From Candidatus Avelusimicrobium caledoniensis (GTDB taxonomy: Bacteria > Elusimicrobiota > Elusimicrobia > Elusimicrobiales > Elusimicrobiaceae): 56,630 nt of DNA. Positions within the stretch are counted from its first letter, which is position 1; each line of letters starts with the position of its first letter. A program made the translations under genes and the position numbers. Below the pieces are notes generated by a model. The model was not told the origin of the DNA. It ran no database searches and was given only the letters and a program-made list of their open reading frames with translations. The stretch spans positions 9,007-65,636 of the forward strand of contig ONAM01000003.1 of NCBI GenBank assembly GCA_900315795.1, in the 5' to 3' direction. This document shows positions 14,287-23,023 of this stretch, in pieces.

Positions 14287-16791
14287 TTATTTGCGTTTGG
14301 CGGTTTTCTTTTTCGCCGCTTTTTTAGTTACTTTTTTAGCGGGTTTCTTTGCCGCTTTTTTCGGCGCGGACTTTTTAACAGCCGCTTTTTTCACGGCTTT
14401 TTTAACTGCTTTTTTTGCCGTTTTCGGCTTTTGCGTTTTAGTTAGTTTAGCCGCAAATTCTTTCCACCCCTCTAACGCCAAGGGCAACACTTCGTCCATG
14501 TGTTTGACAGGGATAAGCGTTAAATCTTTGCGCACGCGCTCCGGAATTTCGGACACGTCTTTGGCGTTGGTGTGCGGGTACAGAATCGTTTTGACTCCCT
14601 CGCGGTAGGCGGCTAAAAATTTCTCTTTAATGCCCCCCACGGGTAGCACGCGCCCGGTAATGGTTACTTCGCCCGTCATCGCTAAGCGTTTTTTGACGGG
14701 AAGTCCGGTCAGCAAACTTGTTAAAGCCGTCGTAATTACGCTACCTGCCGACGGGCCGTCTTTCGGCACGGCACCTTCGGGGAAGTGGATGTGAAAGTCG
14801 GTCTTGTCAAAATCAACTTTTCCGCCGTACCCGCGGCTACGCGCATACGTCAGCGCGGCGCGGACCGATTCTTTCATCACGTTGCCGAGCATACCCGTTA
14901 AAATGAGTTGGCCTTTGCCGGGCAGTTTAGTGGCTTCAATAGACAGCGTTTCTCCGCCCACGCTCGTCCACGCAAGGCCCGTAGCGATACCGACGCCGTT
15001 TTCTTCGGTTGCAAAGTTGGCATAGCGCGGCACACCTAAGAAATCGTGCAAGTTTTCTTTCGTAACAACCACTTTCTTTTTGCCCTCTACCACCATTTTG
15101 GCGGCTTTGCGGCAGAGCGAGCCGATCTCGCGGTCCAAATTACGCACGCCCGCTTCGCGTACATATTCGCGCATCAGTTGGGCTACGGCGTCGTGCTCAA
15201 TTTCCACTTGACCCGGTTTCAAACCGTGCGCTTTTAATTGCTTAGGCAAGAGATAATTTTTGACGATATCGTGTTTTTCATACTCGGTATAACCGTCAAA
15301 ATCAATAATTTCCAACCGGTCGCGCAGTGTGGTGGGGATACCGGAAAGCGAGTTGGCCGTTGTAATAAACATCACCTTAGACACATCAAACGGCACATCT
15401 AAAAAGTGGTCGGTAAATTCTTTGTTTTGCTCGGGGTCTAATAACTCCAGCAACGCCGCCGCGGGGTCGCCGCGCCAGTCCGAGCCCATCTTGTCAATTT
15501 CGTCTAACAAAAATACCGGGTTGGAACTTTTGGCTTTGCTAAGCCCTTGAATAATGCGCCCCGGCATAGAGCCGATATACGTGCGGCGGTGACCGCGAAT
15601 TTCGCTTTCGTCGCGCACGCCGCCCAAACTCATCCGCACAAATTTACGTCCGACCGCCCGCGCAATAGATTTGGCAAGCGACGTTTTACCCACACCCGGC
15701 GCGCCCGCAAAACAAAGCACCGGACCGCGAAGTCCGTTTGTGAGTTTGCTCACCGCCAAATATTCCAAAATGCGGGTTTTCGGTTTTTCCAAGCCGAAGT
15801 GGTCCTCGTCTAAAATTTGTTTGGCTTTTTTGAGGTCTAATATATCTTCGGTGGTTTTGTTCCACGGCATATCTAACAGCCAATCCAAATACGTGCGCGA
15901 TACCGTGGCCTCCGGCGAGAACGGTGCCATTTTGGCTAAACGCTCAATCTCTTTTTCGGCCGCTTCTTTGGCGTGCGGGGGTAGCCCGTTCTTTTTGATT
16001 TTGGCGCGCATAGCGTCCAGTTCTTTTTGGAAATCGTCCTTTTGGCTCAGTTCCTTTTGAATGGCTTTCATCTGCTCGTTGAGGTAATATTCTTTTTGGT
16101 TTTTCTCCATTTGCGCGCGGACCTTGGAGTGAATTTTTTCTTCTAAGCCCAAAATTTCCACTTCGCTGGTGATCAGTTTTAAGATTTTTTCCAAGCGGTC
16201 TTTGATGTGTACCGCTTCCAAAATTTCTTGCCGTTGCGATGTTTTAACGACCATGTTAGAGGCGATCGTGTCAGCCAGTTTGGACGGATCGTTAATTTGG
16301 CGCAAGAACGAAACGCCCTCTACCGCAATACGGTGCGAGATACGCGCGTAGTGGTCAAACTCGTCTAACACTTGGCGCATGAGTGCTTGCACGACCGGGG
16401 AGTTATCATCCTCTTCTTCAATATATTCCACGTTAGCAAACCACGCATTGGCGGCGGTGTTCATCTCTAATTTATTCACACGCGCACGCACAAGCCCTTG
16501 CAGAAAAATTTTCATAGATCCGTCGGGCATTTGTAAACTTTGCGTAATTTGGGCAATCACGCCGAAATGGTAAATATCTTGCGCGCGCGGCTCGTCCATA
16601 TCCGCGTCTTTTTGGGAAACGGCTAAAATGTAGCGCTCCGGCGTATGCAGAGCCAAATCTACCGCCGCGACCGATTTTTTGCGGTCCACAGACAGCGGCA
16701 AATTCATCCCGGGGAACATCACCACATCGCGTATGGCTACCGCCGGAACAACCGTGGGCAAAGATAGCGTTGTCTTTTTAATTTCTTCCAT
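14287..16791 (-). CDS. lon: ATP-dependent Lon protease with a lysine/alanine-rich tail
   Basis: Cytoplasmic AAA+ protease for quality control and regulated proteolysis. The 834 residues contain the N-terminal substrate domain (to about 210), Walker A GAPGVGKTS near 360, Walker B VFLLDEIDK, and the protease domain with the catalytic Ser in PKDGPSAGS (about 680) and Lys in GGIKEKFLAA (about 723). The last ~53 residues are unusual: almost only Lys, Ala, Pro and Thr in repeats such as KKAVKKAVKKAA, like histone H1-type tails. A ribosome binding site AGGAGAG precedes the ATG. A CIRCE-like operator overlaps its promoter. Confidence 0.96.
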   Translation of the reverse strand: MEEIKKTTLSLPTVVPAVAIRDVVMFPGMNLPLSVDRKKSVAAVDLALHTPERYILAVSQKDADMDEPRAQDIYHFGVIAQITQSLQMPDGSMKIFLQGLVRARVNKLEMNTAANAWFANVEYIEEEDDNSPVVQALMRQVLDEFDHYARISHRIAVEGVSFLRQINDPSKLADTIASNMVVKTSQRQEILEAVHIKDRLEKILKLITSEVEILGLEEKIHSKVRAQMEKNQKEYYLNEQMKAIQKELSQKDDFQKELDAMRAKIKKNGLPPHAKEAAEKEIERLAKMAPFSPEATVSRTYLDWLLDMPWNKTTEDILDLKKAKQILDEDHFGLEKPKTRILEYLAVSKLTNGLRGPVLCFAGAPGVGKTSLAKSIARAVGRKFVRMSLGGVRDESEIRGHRRTYIGSMPGRIIQGLSKAKSSNPVFLLDEIDKMGSDWRGDPAAALLELLDPEQNKEFTDHFLDVPFDVSKVMFITTANSLSGIPTTLRDRLEIIDFDGYTEYEKHDIVKNYLLPKQLKAHGLKPGQVEIEHDAVAQLMREYVREAGVRNLDREIGSLCRKAAKMVVEGKKKVVVTKENLHDFLGVPRYANFATEENGVGIATGLAWTSVGGETLSIEATKLPGKGQLILTGMLGNVMKESVRAALTYARSRGYGGKVDFDKTDFHIHFPEGAVPKDGPSAGSVITTALTSLLTGLPVKKRLAMTGEVTITGRVLPVGGIKEKFLAAYREGVKTILYPHTNAKDVSEIPERVRKDLTLIPVKHMDEVLPLALEGWKEFAAKLTKTQKPKTAKKAVKKAVKKAAVKKSAPKKAAKKPAKKVTKKAAKKKTAKRK

Positions 16792-16852
16792 AAATCTCTC
16801 CTAAATTGATTTGCGCCGCAAACGATTTTCCCCCCGTTTGCGTGTTTAGTAT

Positions 16853-16881
16853 ATTGTAACAAATTGTTTGAAAATTAGCAA
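16853..16881 (-). promoter_or_regulatory. promoter of lon
   Basis: -35 TTGCTA (16876-16881), 17-bp spacer, -10 TACAAT (16853-16858), 61 bases upstream of the start codon. The -35 lies within the right arm of the CIRCE-like operator. Confidence 0.55.
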
Positions 16882-16901
16882 GATTAAACTTTGATTGCTA
16901 A
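16875..16901 (-). promoter_or_regulatory. CIRCE-like heat-shock operator upstream of lon
   Basis: In the lon direction the site reads TTAGCAATC, nine bases, TCTTGCTAA. It matches the HrcA operator TTAGCACTC-N9-GAGTGCTAA at 14 of 18 arm positions with the exact 9-base spacing, and flanking bases extend the inverted repeat to 11-base perfect arms. It overlaps the lon -35, where a repressor would block transcription. Confidence 0.6.
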
Positions 16902-16915
16902 TTTTAAATCAAAAT

Positions 16916-16948
16916 AACGGGCGAATCCCGTAAAAGGTCTCGCCCGTT
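16916..16948 (-). terminator. terminator of clpP
   Basis: Nine-base arms (AACGGGCGA) followed on the minus strand by TATTTTGATTT, 22 bases past the clpP stop. Confidence 0.7.
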
Positions 16949-16969
16949 AAATTTCGCTAGCGCGCCAAC

Positions 16970-17557
16970 TTATTTTTTGAGTTCCAATACTTCGTCAATC
17001 AGGCCGTAATCTTTGGCCTCTTGCGCGGACATATAATAGTTGCGTTCGCTGTCTTGGCGGATTTTTTCTTTATCCTGTCCGGTATGTTTAGCCAAGATAT
17101 CTAAAAGATGTTCTTTATTGTCGCGTAGTTCGCGCGCTTCAATTTCAATATCCGTTACTTGGCCGGAAATACCGCCACCCCAAATAAGCGGTTGGTGAAT
17201 CATAATGCGCGCGTGCGGCAACGCATAGCGTTTGCCTTTAGAGCCCGCCGCTAACAGCACCGCACCAAAGCTCATGGCCTGCCCCATACAAATTGTAGTG
17301 ATAGGGGCTTTGATAAATTGCATTGTATCGTAAATTGCCAACCCGGCCGTTACAAGCCCGCCGGGGGAGTTGATATAGAGGTTGATTTCCCGGCTGGAAT
17401 CGTCCGCATCCAAATACAACAGTTGGGCGATAATCATATTGGCACTGGCGGTATCTACTTCGCCTTCGCGGCCGCCTACAAAGATGATACGGTCCTTAAG
17501 CAGGCGGGAAAAAATATCGTAACCGACGTTCTTTTCAATAATAGTAGGTATAATCAT
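16970..17557 (-). CDS. clpP: ATP-dependent Clp protease proteolytic subunit
   Basis: Serine protease subunit that forms the double heptameric chamber with ClpX or ClpA. The 195 residues contain the catalytic Ser in [15 protein letters not shown], His in RIMIHQP and an Asp in the C-terminal region, plus YINSPGG. I start at [10 protein letters not shown] (17557), which fits the family; a longer frame adds 21 residues of unlikely sequence. No Shine-Dalgarno is visible, and a TACAAT lies only 6 bases before the ATG, so a leaderless mRNA is possible. No clpX or tig is adjacent. Confidence 0.95.
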   Translation of the reverse strand: MIIPTIIEKNVGYDIFSRLLKDRIIFVGGREGEVDTASANMIIAQLLYLDADDSSREINLYINSPGGLVTAGLAIYDTMQFIKAPITTICMGQAMSFGAVLLAAGSKGKRYALPHARIMIHQPLIWGGGISGQVTDIEIEARELRDNKEHLLDILAKHTGQDKEKIRQDSERNYYMSAQEAKDYGLIDEVLELKK

Positions 17558-17698
17558 GGATATATTGTAGTATATTTTGCGGAGAAAGACCCAGATTTTT
17601 CTGGGCCTTTTTTCACGCAATAGCTAGGTCCAACGGCTCAGGTTTTTTGCTTACAATTCCCCTAGAATAAATTTAGAAGCACCTATCAAGGAGGCCGT

Positions 17699-18268
17699 AT
17701 GAAACTTAAAAAATGGATGTTAGCCGTTGTAGCCGTACTCGCTACCAGTGTTGCTTTTGCGGGGAACACGTCGCAACTCAAGTATTTAATTAACCAAACT
17801 TTCCTACAACTGGAAAATTTGTCCCAAACACAAGAGGTAACCGCTGAACAACAACCGCTCGTAGATGCGGCCACGGCGTTGCGCGCCGGGTTGCTTACTT
17901 ACGAAGCACAACTTTCTTCCGGTGCGGAACTGACCGGTTTAAACGCCAAAATTGACGCCGCTTTCAAAGCTCTTCCGGCTATTTTTAACGGATTAGATTT
18001 TAGCCAAATCACCAGTGAGGAAGAAGCAGAGCAACTCCTAGCTCCCCGGGCAGAACAATTTACTACCCAATGTGCCCAGTTAGCCAAAAACGTTCTTAAA
18101 AACCAACAAAAAGTAAATAATGTGGACGAGGAGATCGCCGGCGGACTTATCCAACTGTTTGCAATGAACAAAATGTTGCAAGAAGAATCGTTGGACGAAA
18201 CCGGAACTATGATTGTACAAATGACGTTGGCTAGCATGGCCATGGAACTGATGGGCGGCATGGAATAA
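17699..18268 (+). CDS. secreted helical protein of unknown function
   Basis: I do not recognise the family. It has 189 residues with a clear signal peptide (about residues 1-21, ending AFA) and a mature part that is mostly amphipathic helix, rich in Gln, Glu, Leu and Ala, ending in Met/Gly-rich MAMELMGGME. One Cys only. A strong AAGGAGG ribosome binding site precedes the ATG. It stands alone between clpP (divergent) and the end of the pilus operon (convergent). A periplasmic role is likely; nothing more can be said. Confidence 0.78.
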   Translation: MKLKKWMLAVVAVLATSVAFAGNTSQLKYLINQTFLQLENLSQTQEVTAEQQPLVDAATALRAGLLTYEAQLSSGAELTGLNAKIDAAFKALPAIFNGLDFSQITSEEEAEQLLAPRAEQFTTQCAQLAKNVLKNQQKVNNVDEEIAGGLIQLFAMNKMLQEESLDETGTMIVQMTLASMAMELMGGME

Positions 18269-18284
18269 AACATTTAGTATATAC

Positions 18285-18314
18285 AAAACACCCCGGTTAA
18301 TAACCGGGGTGTTT
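18285..18314. terminator. bidirectional terminator at the end of the pilus operon
   Basis: AAAACACCCCGGTTA and its complement form a strong hairpin; the A-tract before and T-tract after it allow termination on both strands. It separates the 17699 gene (plus) from the T4P operon (minus). Confidence 0.8.
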
Positions 18315-18331
18315 TTTGTGTTAGCATAGAG

Positions 18332-19918
18332 CTATTGTTTTTCGGCCCAACGCCAAAAATTATCCTCAAAATTAGCGGCCGAATTGTACCGGTACGCCCG
18401 CCCCAACGCTTTTTCTACCGAGAACGGCTCATACACCGTTTTTCCCCGGGCATCTTTCATTAAAAATCCGGTAGACGGGTCGCGCTTGGCTTCGCCTTGC
18501 GAAATCAGACGGGTAAATTGTTCAAACTGCATTCGGTTAGACGGCGTAGAACCACCGGCCGGATTTAATAAAAACCGTACCATGGCATAGGCCTGAAAAT
18601 ACCAATTCTGTACTTGGTTGCGGGCCTCGGCTCCTTGCAACGAATCTTCTGACATAAACTCTTCAAACGCAACCAGTTGGACCGGTTTGCCGTGCTTTTT
18701 GGGTTTTAAGCGGTTGCTAAACGACGAGCTGAATAAAGACGAAGACCCAAACGAGAAGGGCTGTTGGGCCGGATCGCGTTGGATATTGAGCGTTTTTAAA
18801 TCGTTCGCCCACGGACCGCCTTTTGTACCGGAAGTTTGGTCTTCCATAAAAACGGCCAACCCTTCATCCAACCACGTCGGCGTCATAATGCGGCCCGTTT
18901 TGTGGCTGTCAAAAAATTGCTGTGTAAAAATGTGCGTCAGTTCATGCGTGAACACTTCTTGCAACTCACGTTGTTTGCCCGGCTCGTCATACACCACAAT
19001 TTCCCCCCGGGTCGGGTACGCCATAGCACGCGTCCACGCTTTGGCATTGGGTTCGTGGCGCAGGTACGATTGGTGGTCTTGATAAATAAATACCCGCACC
19101 CGTCCGGCCAACATCCACGGGATAAAACGGCGTAAGGTTTGATAGGCCTGCTCAAACGTCATGGACATATTGGAAGACGGTATCCCTTCTTTACGCTTTT
19201 GGGTATAAATATCAAAATGCGTACTTTTGGATTCCAACCATGTTACATTAGGACGGAAAGCATTGGGGTTAAATTTTTTATTGGGCGCAGGGACTTTGCT
19301 GGGCTTATTTTGCGCGGCAGAGGGCGGAATCGGACGTTGTGAGTTGGCCTTGGCCTTAGATTCCTCCAACATTTTTACCGCAAATTCCAGTTCGGCATCG
19401 GCCGCATCTTCTTCGCTCAAATTGCTTGTGTCTGGAGCGGTTTGTTCGGTATTCTCTTCGGGCTGTTCCGACTCGGCTTGCTTATCGGGCTGGGTGGCTT
19501 TTACCGTTTTTGCACTAGTTGCGGAAACATTTTTAGACGCACTTTTAGTACGTTTCCCTTTGGACGTTTTGGAAGCAGCCGGTTTTTGTGCGGGAGCAAC
19601 CGTCGTTTTGACCGTTTGCACTTGCCCGCTCATCTCAAGCGGCATATCCAACGTGGCCGCCGGTGTTGCGCTCGCCGCCGCTTTCGGCGTTACGGCCGGT
19701 TGCGTGTTTGTAGGAACAGGTGGTACAACCGGTTTGGAAACACCTACCACGCTATCTTTTTTCGGGCTTGTTTGTAATGACTGTTTGAGTAAATCTATGT
19801 TTGATTCCGGGGTTTCTACCGCCGTAGATACCCGGATAGAATCAGACGCCGCCTGCTGCCCCCACACAGGTAGGGCACAGCAAGCGGTAACAATCACTAA
19901 AACAAGCCGTTTTTGCAT
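18332..19918 (-). CDS. secreted gluzincin metalloprotease (peptidase MA-like), last gene of the pilus operon
   Basis: 528 residues with a signal peptide (MQKRLVLVIVTACCALPVWG). Residues 25-215 are low complexity, rich in Ala, Pro, Thr and Lys, then a catalytic domain carries VFTHELTHIFTQQF, the HExxH zinc site, followed about 26 residues later by WLDEGLAVFMED, which supplies the Glu ligand of gluzincins. This is the layout of the peptidase MA group. Only 14 bases separate it from the upstream pilin-like gene, so it is cotranscribed with the pilus machine. Substrate unknown; processing or clearing of pilins or surface proteins is possible. Confidence 0.75.
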   Translation of the reverse strand: MQKRLVLVIVTACCALPVWGQQAASDSIRVSTAVETPESNIDLLKQSLQTSPKKDSVVGVSKPVVPPVPTNTQPAVTPKAAASATPAATLDMPLEMSGQVQTVKTTVAPAQKPAASKTSKGKRTKSASKNVSATSAKTVKATQPDKQAESEQPEENTEQTAPDTSNLSEEDAADAELEFAVKMLEESKAKANSQRPIPPSAAQNKPSKVPAPNKKFNPNAFRPNVTWLESKSTHFDIYTQKRKEGIPSSNMSMTFEQAYQTLRRFIPWMLAGRVRVFIYQDHQSYLRHEPNAKAWTRAMAYPTRGEIVVYDEPGKQRELQEVFTHELTHIFTQQFFDSHKTGRIMTPTWLDEGLAVFMEDQTSGTKGGPWANDLKTLNIQRDPAQQPFSFGSSSLFSSSFSNRLKPKKHGKPVQLVAFEEFMSEDSLQGAEARNQVQNWYFQAYAMVRFLLNPAGGSTPSNRMQFEQFTRLISQGEAKRDPSTGFLMKDARGKTVYEPFSVEKALGRAYRYNSAANFEDNFWRWAEKQ

Positions 19919-19932
19919 ATAAACACCAAAAA

Positions 19933-20538
19933 CTAATTATCTTTATTTAAATCAGCCAGTGCGGCAGAGGCATTTGCATCCGATGCATTTATCCGAGCTT
20001 GGTCTATTTCAAGGTAATATTCTTCATACGGGTCAAAATGATGATTGCCGCCGTTACCGTTGCCGTTATTATCATCCCCACTATCTGCGGCTGTCGGCCC
20101 TGCGGTCGGATAATCTGCCGTTTCAGGTGTAACGGTGAGAATATCGTATTTGATATCGCATTGGCCTGTGTTTGCATTGGGGGCAGACCCCGTAAAAGTC
20201 GCTTCTACTTGGTACCAGACCCCTTCGGCCTTAACCGGTTTGCATTTGTAAGATTTCTTATTTTGAGTCACGCATGTCTGTTTAAGATTGCGGTTGCAAG
20301 TCATCAAACAATTATTCAAATCAGCCGCAAATTGATCTGCGTCTTTTAAACTCCACAACGCATTAACCTCGGCTTGGCACGCACTAATTAACATCTGGCT
20401 TGACACCGCCCGGCGCGTTTGGCGCGACGTGGTCGTACGGGATAAATTCGCCCGCAACAGCATGGTGGCCATACCGGCGAGCACCACGGTTACTAATAAA
20501 ACTTGCAATAAAGCGGCACCTCTTTTATTGTGTAGCAT
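19933..20538 (-). CDS. PilX/GspK-like minor pilin without Glu5
   Basis: 201 residues. The N-terminus NKRGAALLQVLLVTVVLAG has the prepilin form but mature position 5 is Gln instead of Glu, as in GspK-type tip subunits, which lack this Glu. The middle holds several Cys, and the C-terminal part has an Asp/Asn/Gly-rich stretch and a negatively charged tail. It follows the GspJ/PilW-like gene. By analogy with type II secretion and T4P minor pilins it would cap the pilus tip. Confidence 0.75.
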   Translation of the reverse strand: MLHNKRGAALLQVLLVTVVLAGMATMLLRANLSRTTTSRQTRRAVSSQMLISACQAEVNALWSLKDADQFAADLNNCLMTCNRNLKQTCVTQNKKSYKCKPVKAEGVWYQVEATFTGSAPNANTGQCDIKYDILTVTPETADYPTAGPTAADSGDDNNGNGNGGNHHFDPYEEYYLEIDQARINASDANASAALADLNKDN

Positions 20539-20559
20539 ACTAATTTCTCCTTATATAGT

Positions 20560-21327
20560 TTAGGTACGCGGATCGCTATACCCTACCGGCAGTACAAATT
20601 CTTCGTCAGCAGCATCGTTGACTACCGGTGAACTGTGAAGTTCCAAAATAAAATTAACTTTCAACCGTCCTTCTAACGACAAATCGGTTGCCGTTTTGGC
20701 ATTATACGCAGTAGAGCTGGTTTCCGAACCGACCGCCGCAAAAAGCGGTACCGGATAATAATACTCGGAACTGGTACTGGAAACCGGCGGAATAAACTTC
20801 ACGTTTTCTAAAAATATATCCGCGGCGGTATCTGTGCAGGAAGGGATACCGGTTTGTTGCTCGTTTGACGCCAACGTAGAGCTCACGCGCCGGTAAATCG
20901 TGCCACCGTCCGTAGCCGCTTGGGAAGCCCCGGAGTGAGCCGTCGTCGGCTCTACGGCAGCTCCGCTAGCGGTAGTAGTGATTGTGCCCGGTTTAAAACA
21001 ATACACCACATAAGAAACGGTTTGCCCCGGGACAGCCGTACCGTCTATACGTAAATTTTGGCCCAACAACAACAACGGGATCATCGTTGTACCGTTTACG
21101 CTGGCGATCCGGTTACGCACATAAAGCACACGGCTGGAGTCGTGTACGTCTTGGCGCAACTGTTTAATCGCGCGGGACATACTATTGCGTAACATCACGC
21201 GGCTACGCCCCACCCCGCTTTCGCGCGACGCGGCCGTCGTGAGCGAGGCCAACGCTATACCAATCAGCCCCACGACCAGCACCGCCAACAATACTTCCGT
21301 CAATGTAAAACCGCGTTCCTTGTTCAT
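20560..21327 (-). CDS. PilW/GspJ-like minor pilin
   Basis: 255 residues with MNKERG and mature FTLTEVLLAVLVVGLIG (Glu5 present). The larger size and its place between GspI-like and GspK-like genes fit PilW/GspJ. Part of the six-gene pseudopilin block after pilC, with 14-base spacing to the gene before. Expected to help initiate pilus assembly at the inner membrane. Confidence 0.8.
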   Translation of the reverse strand: MNKERGFTLTEVLLAVLVVGLIGIALASLTTAASRESGVGRSRVMLRNSMSRAIKQLRQDVHDSSRVLYVRNRIASVNGTTMIPLLLLGQNLRIDGTAVPGQTVSYVVYCFKPGTITTTASGAAVEPTTAHSGASQAATDGGTIYRRVSSTLASNEQQTGIPSCTDTAADIFLENVKFIPPVSSTSSEYYYPVPLFAAVGSETSSTAYNAKTATDLSLEGRLKVNFILELHSSPVVNDAADEEFVLPVGYSDPRT

Positions 21328-21341
21328 CGTATTACTCCCTA

Positions 21342-21851
21342 TCAGTTGCCCGATGCACCACTAGTCAATGTGAATCCGTTACACCGGATATCAAAAGCAA
21401 TGTGTTTGCGTTGGAATAAAGGCCCGGACACTTCATTAACGTCTCCGTTAAACAACGAATGCTGAACACCTTGCATATCTTCTAATGTAACCGTATAAGC
21501 AAACGAAGAATCCCGTTGCAAATCGCACAGAGGCGGTAACATACAGGTAATGGTGTGCGGTTCTCCCGTATCTAACGGATGGCGGTAAGGACTCTCCACC
21601 CCGCATAATCCTTGTTGCGCAGAAGGCATACTTTGCACTTCTGTATCGGACAGTCCGTTATACATTTGCAATCTTTCATGGGCACGCTCTACGGCCCATA
21701 ACATTTCTTCACGAATGTCCGAACGGGAAGACTTGCGCGAAGTGGATAATAATACCCCAAATGTAGCCGTTGCCGCCAACGACAAAAGCCCCAAGGCAAT
21801 CAACCCTTCCAATAACGTAATACCCAATTTGTTCTTGAAAATATGTTTCAT
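21342..21851 (-). CDS. PilV/GspI-like minor pilin
   Basis: 169 residues. Leader MKHIFKNKLG, mature ITLLEGLIALGLLSLAATA with Glu5 and Ile instead of Phe at +1. The start has GGGGAAG upstream. Its size and order before the PilW-like gene fit PilV/GspI. Contains two Cys pairs in the globular part. Confidence 0.78.
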   Translation of the reverse strand: MKHIFKNKLGITLLEGLIALGLLSLAATATFGVLLSTSRKSSRSDIREEMLWAVERAHERLQMYNGLSDTEVQSMPSAQQGLCGVESPYRHPLDTGEPHTITCMLPPLCDLQRDSSFAYTVTLEDMQGVQHSLFNGDVNEVSGPLFQRKHIAFDIRCNGFTLTSGASGN

Positions 21852-21867
21852 AGTTTTTCTTCCCCGT

Positions 21868-22461
21868 TTAATACGTATCTTTCGGATCCATATCCCCGTC
21901 TACGTAAATATATCCTTTTAACGGACCGGAGGTGTTATTTCCTTTAAAATATTTTTTTCCGGCATCAGCTGTGCCGTACGCTACTGCATAAAAGCGGTCC
22001 ACCGGAGTAACCGGATTGCCGTCATCGGGTAAAACCCCGGAGGGACGGTACGTACAAAAGGTATAGGGTAATGAAGCAAAATCTTTAAGTGACAAATACC
22101 CGCACCCAAATAACCGGTTGGCTTGTGTATCATTGGCCCCGTTGGTAGCCGTAGACGGTACGGTTTGGACGGAAGTGTTCTTGCGCGGGATACCCGTAGC
22201 GGCCGGATTATCGCAATTGGTACTTTGCATAATGGTCTTACCGGACGCTGTGGTGGGCGTAAAACAAACTTGCAACAATTGACCGCGGCTGACTTGGTAA
22301 TACTCCCGAGCCGCTTGGGCCACACGCAAAGCGGCGGCTTTCGCTTGCGATTGTTTCATATCATTTCGCACCGAACGGAATGCCGGAGCTGCCATCGCCG
22401 CGACGACCGCTAAAATCAATAACACCGCCAACACTTCCATTAACGTAAAACCTTTCTTCAT
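21868..22461 (-). CDS. minor pilin (GspG/H-like)
   Basis: 197 residues starting MKKG, mature FTLMEVLAVLLILAVVAAM with Glu5. The ATG at 22461 lies 2 bases after the stop of the preceding pilin gene; the longer open frame upstream runs through that gene and is rejected. It has Cys in the globular domain and an Asp-rich C-terminus. Probable minor subunit of the assembly-initiating complex. Confidence 0.82.
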   Translation of the reverse strand: MKKGFTLMEVLAVLLILAVVAAMAAPAFRSVRNDMKQSQAKAAALRVAQAAREYYQVSRGQLLQVCFTPTTASGKTIMQSTNCDNPAATGIPRKNTSVQTVPSTATNGANDTQANRLFGCGYLSLKDFASLPYTFCTYRPSGVLPDDGNPVTPVDRFYAVAYGTADAGKKYFKGNNTSGPLKGYIYVDGDMDPKDTY

Positions 22462-22463
22462 AA

Positions 22464-22970
22464 TCAACTGGAAAAATGCTCCCCACTTGTGGTAGCGCTT
22501 ACGCAATACCAATAATCGCTTTGGTATTGGTCCGTCAAGCGAGAATGGCCCTTGCCTTTCATACACGCTAACGGACTGCTTACGCCTGTGGTTTGGCTAG
22601 CACAACTATCCGGCGTACCGCCACATACGTAAAAATGAAAATACGGATTATTCCAACCACCGTTATCCACAAAATCGCACGAAATAAGTATCGTTGCGGG
22701 ATTACTCCCACTGGAAGTCACGGATACGGGATCGCAATTGCCCACCCCGGCCAAATTGCCTATTTCCCCCGTCACTGCTTTAGCGTTTTCATACTCCAAA
22801 GAAAAACGCTGTACCCCGCTTGCCAAAACATCTACTTTTGTGCGCGCGGCCGCCACATGCGCATCGGCCTCGCTGGCCCGGTAAGATACCGTAGCCAACA
22901 CAGCTAGCGTACCGATAATAGTAGCGGCAATCAACAACTCCAATAATGTAAATCCTTTTTTGTTTGTCAT
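22464..22970 (-). CDS. minor pilin
   Basis: 168 residues starting MTNKKG, mature FTLLELLIAATIIGTLAVL with Glu5. The globular part has six Cys, so disulfide-stabilised. AAAGGT lies before the ATG. Second gene of the pseudopilin block; it has no strong resemblance to the stand-alone pilins. Confidence 0.82.
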   Translation of the reverse strand: MTNKKGFTLLELLIAATIIGTLAVLATVSYRASEADAHVAAARTKVDVLASGVQRFSLEYENAKAVTGEIGNLAGVGNCDPVSVTSSGSNPATILISCDFVDNGGWNNPYFHFYVCGGTPDSCASQTTGVSSPLACMKGKGHSRLTDQYQSDYWYCVSATTSGEHFSS

Positions 22971-23023
22971 ACCTTTCTAATAGTATTACTGATATTTATA
23001 CAAGTTTCAAGCTCTTTAACCGT

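Noticed and set aside
14179..14608. Phe-rich plus-strand open frames opposite the end of lon
   Set aside because: They are the antisense of the Lys/Ala-rich Lon tail and have no start signals.
18618..19922. Long plus-strand frames opposite the metalloprotease gene
   Set aside because: Shadows caused by biased codon use on the coding strand; no ribosome binding site or recognisable domain.
21868..22566. Longer N-terminus of the minor pilin ending at 21868
   Set aside because: The extra 35 codons overlap the preceding pilin gene; MKKG directly before FTLME is the normal prepilin start.
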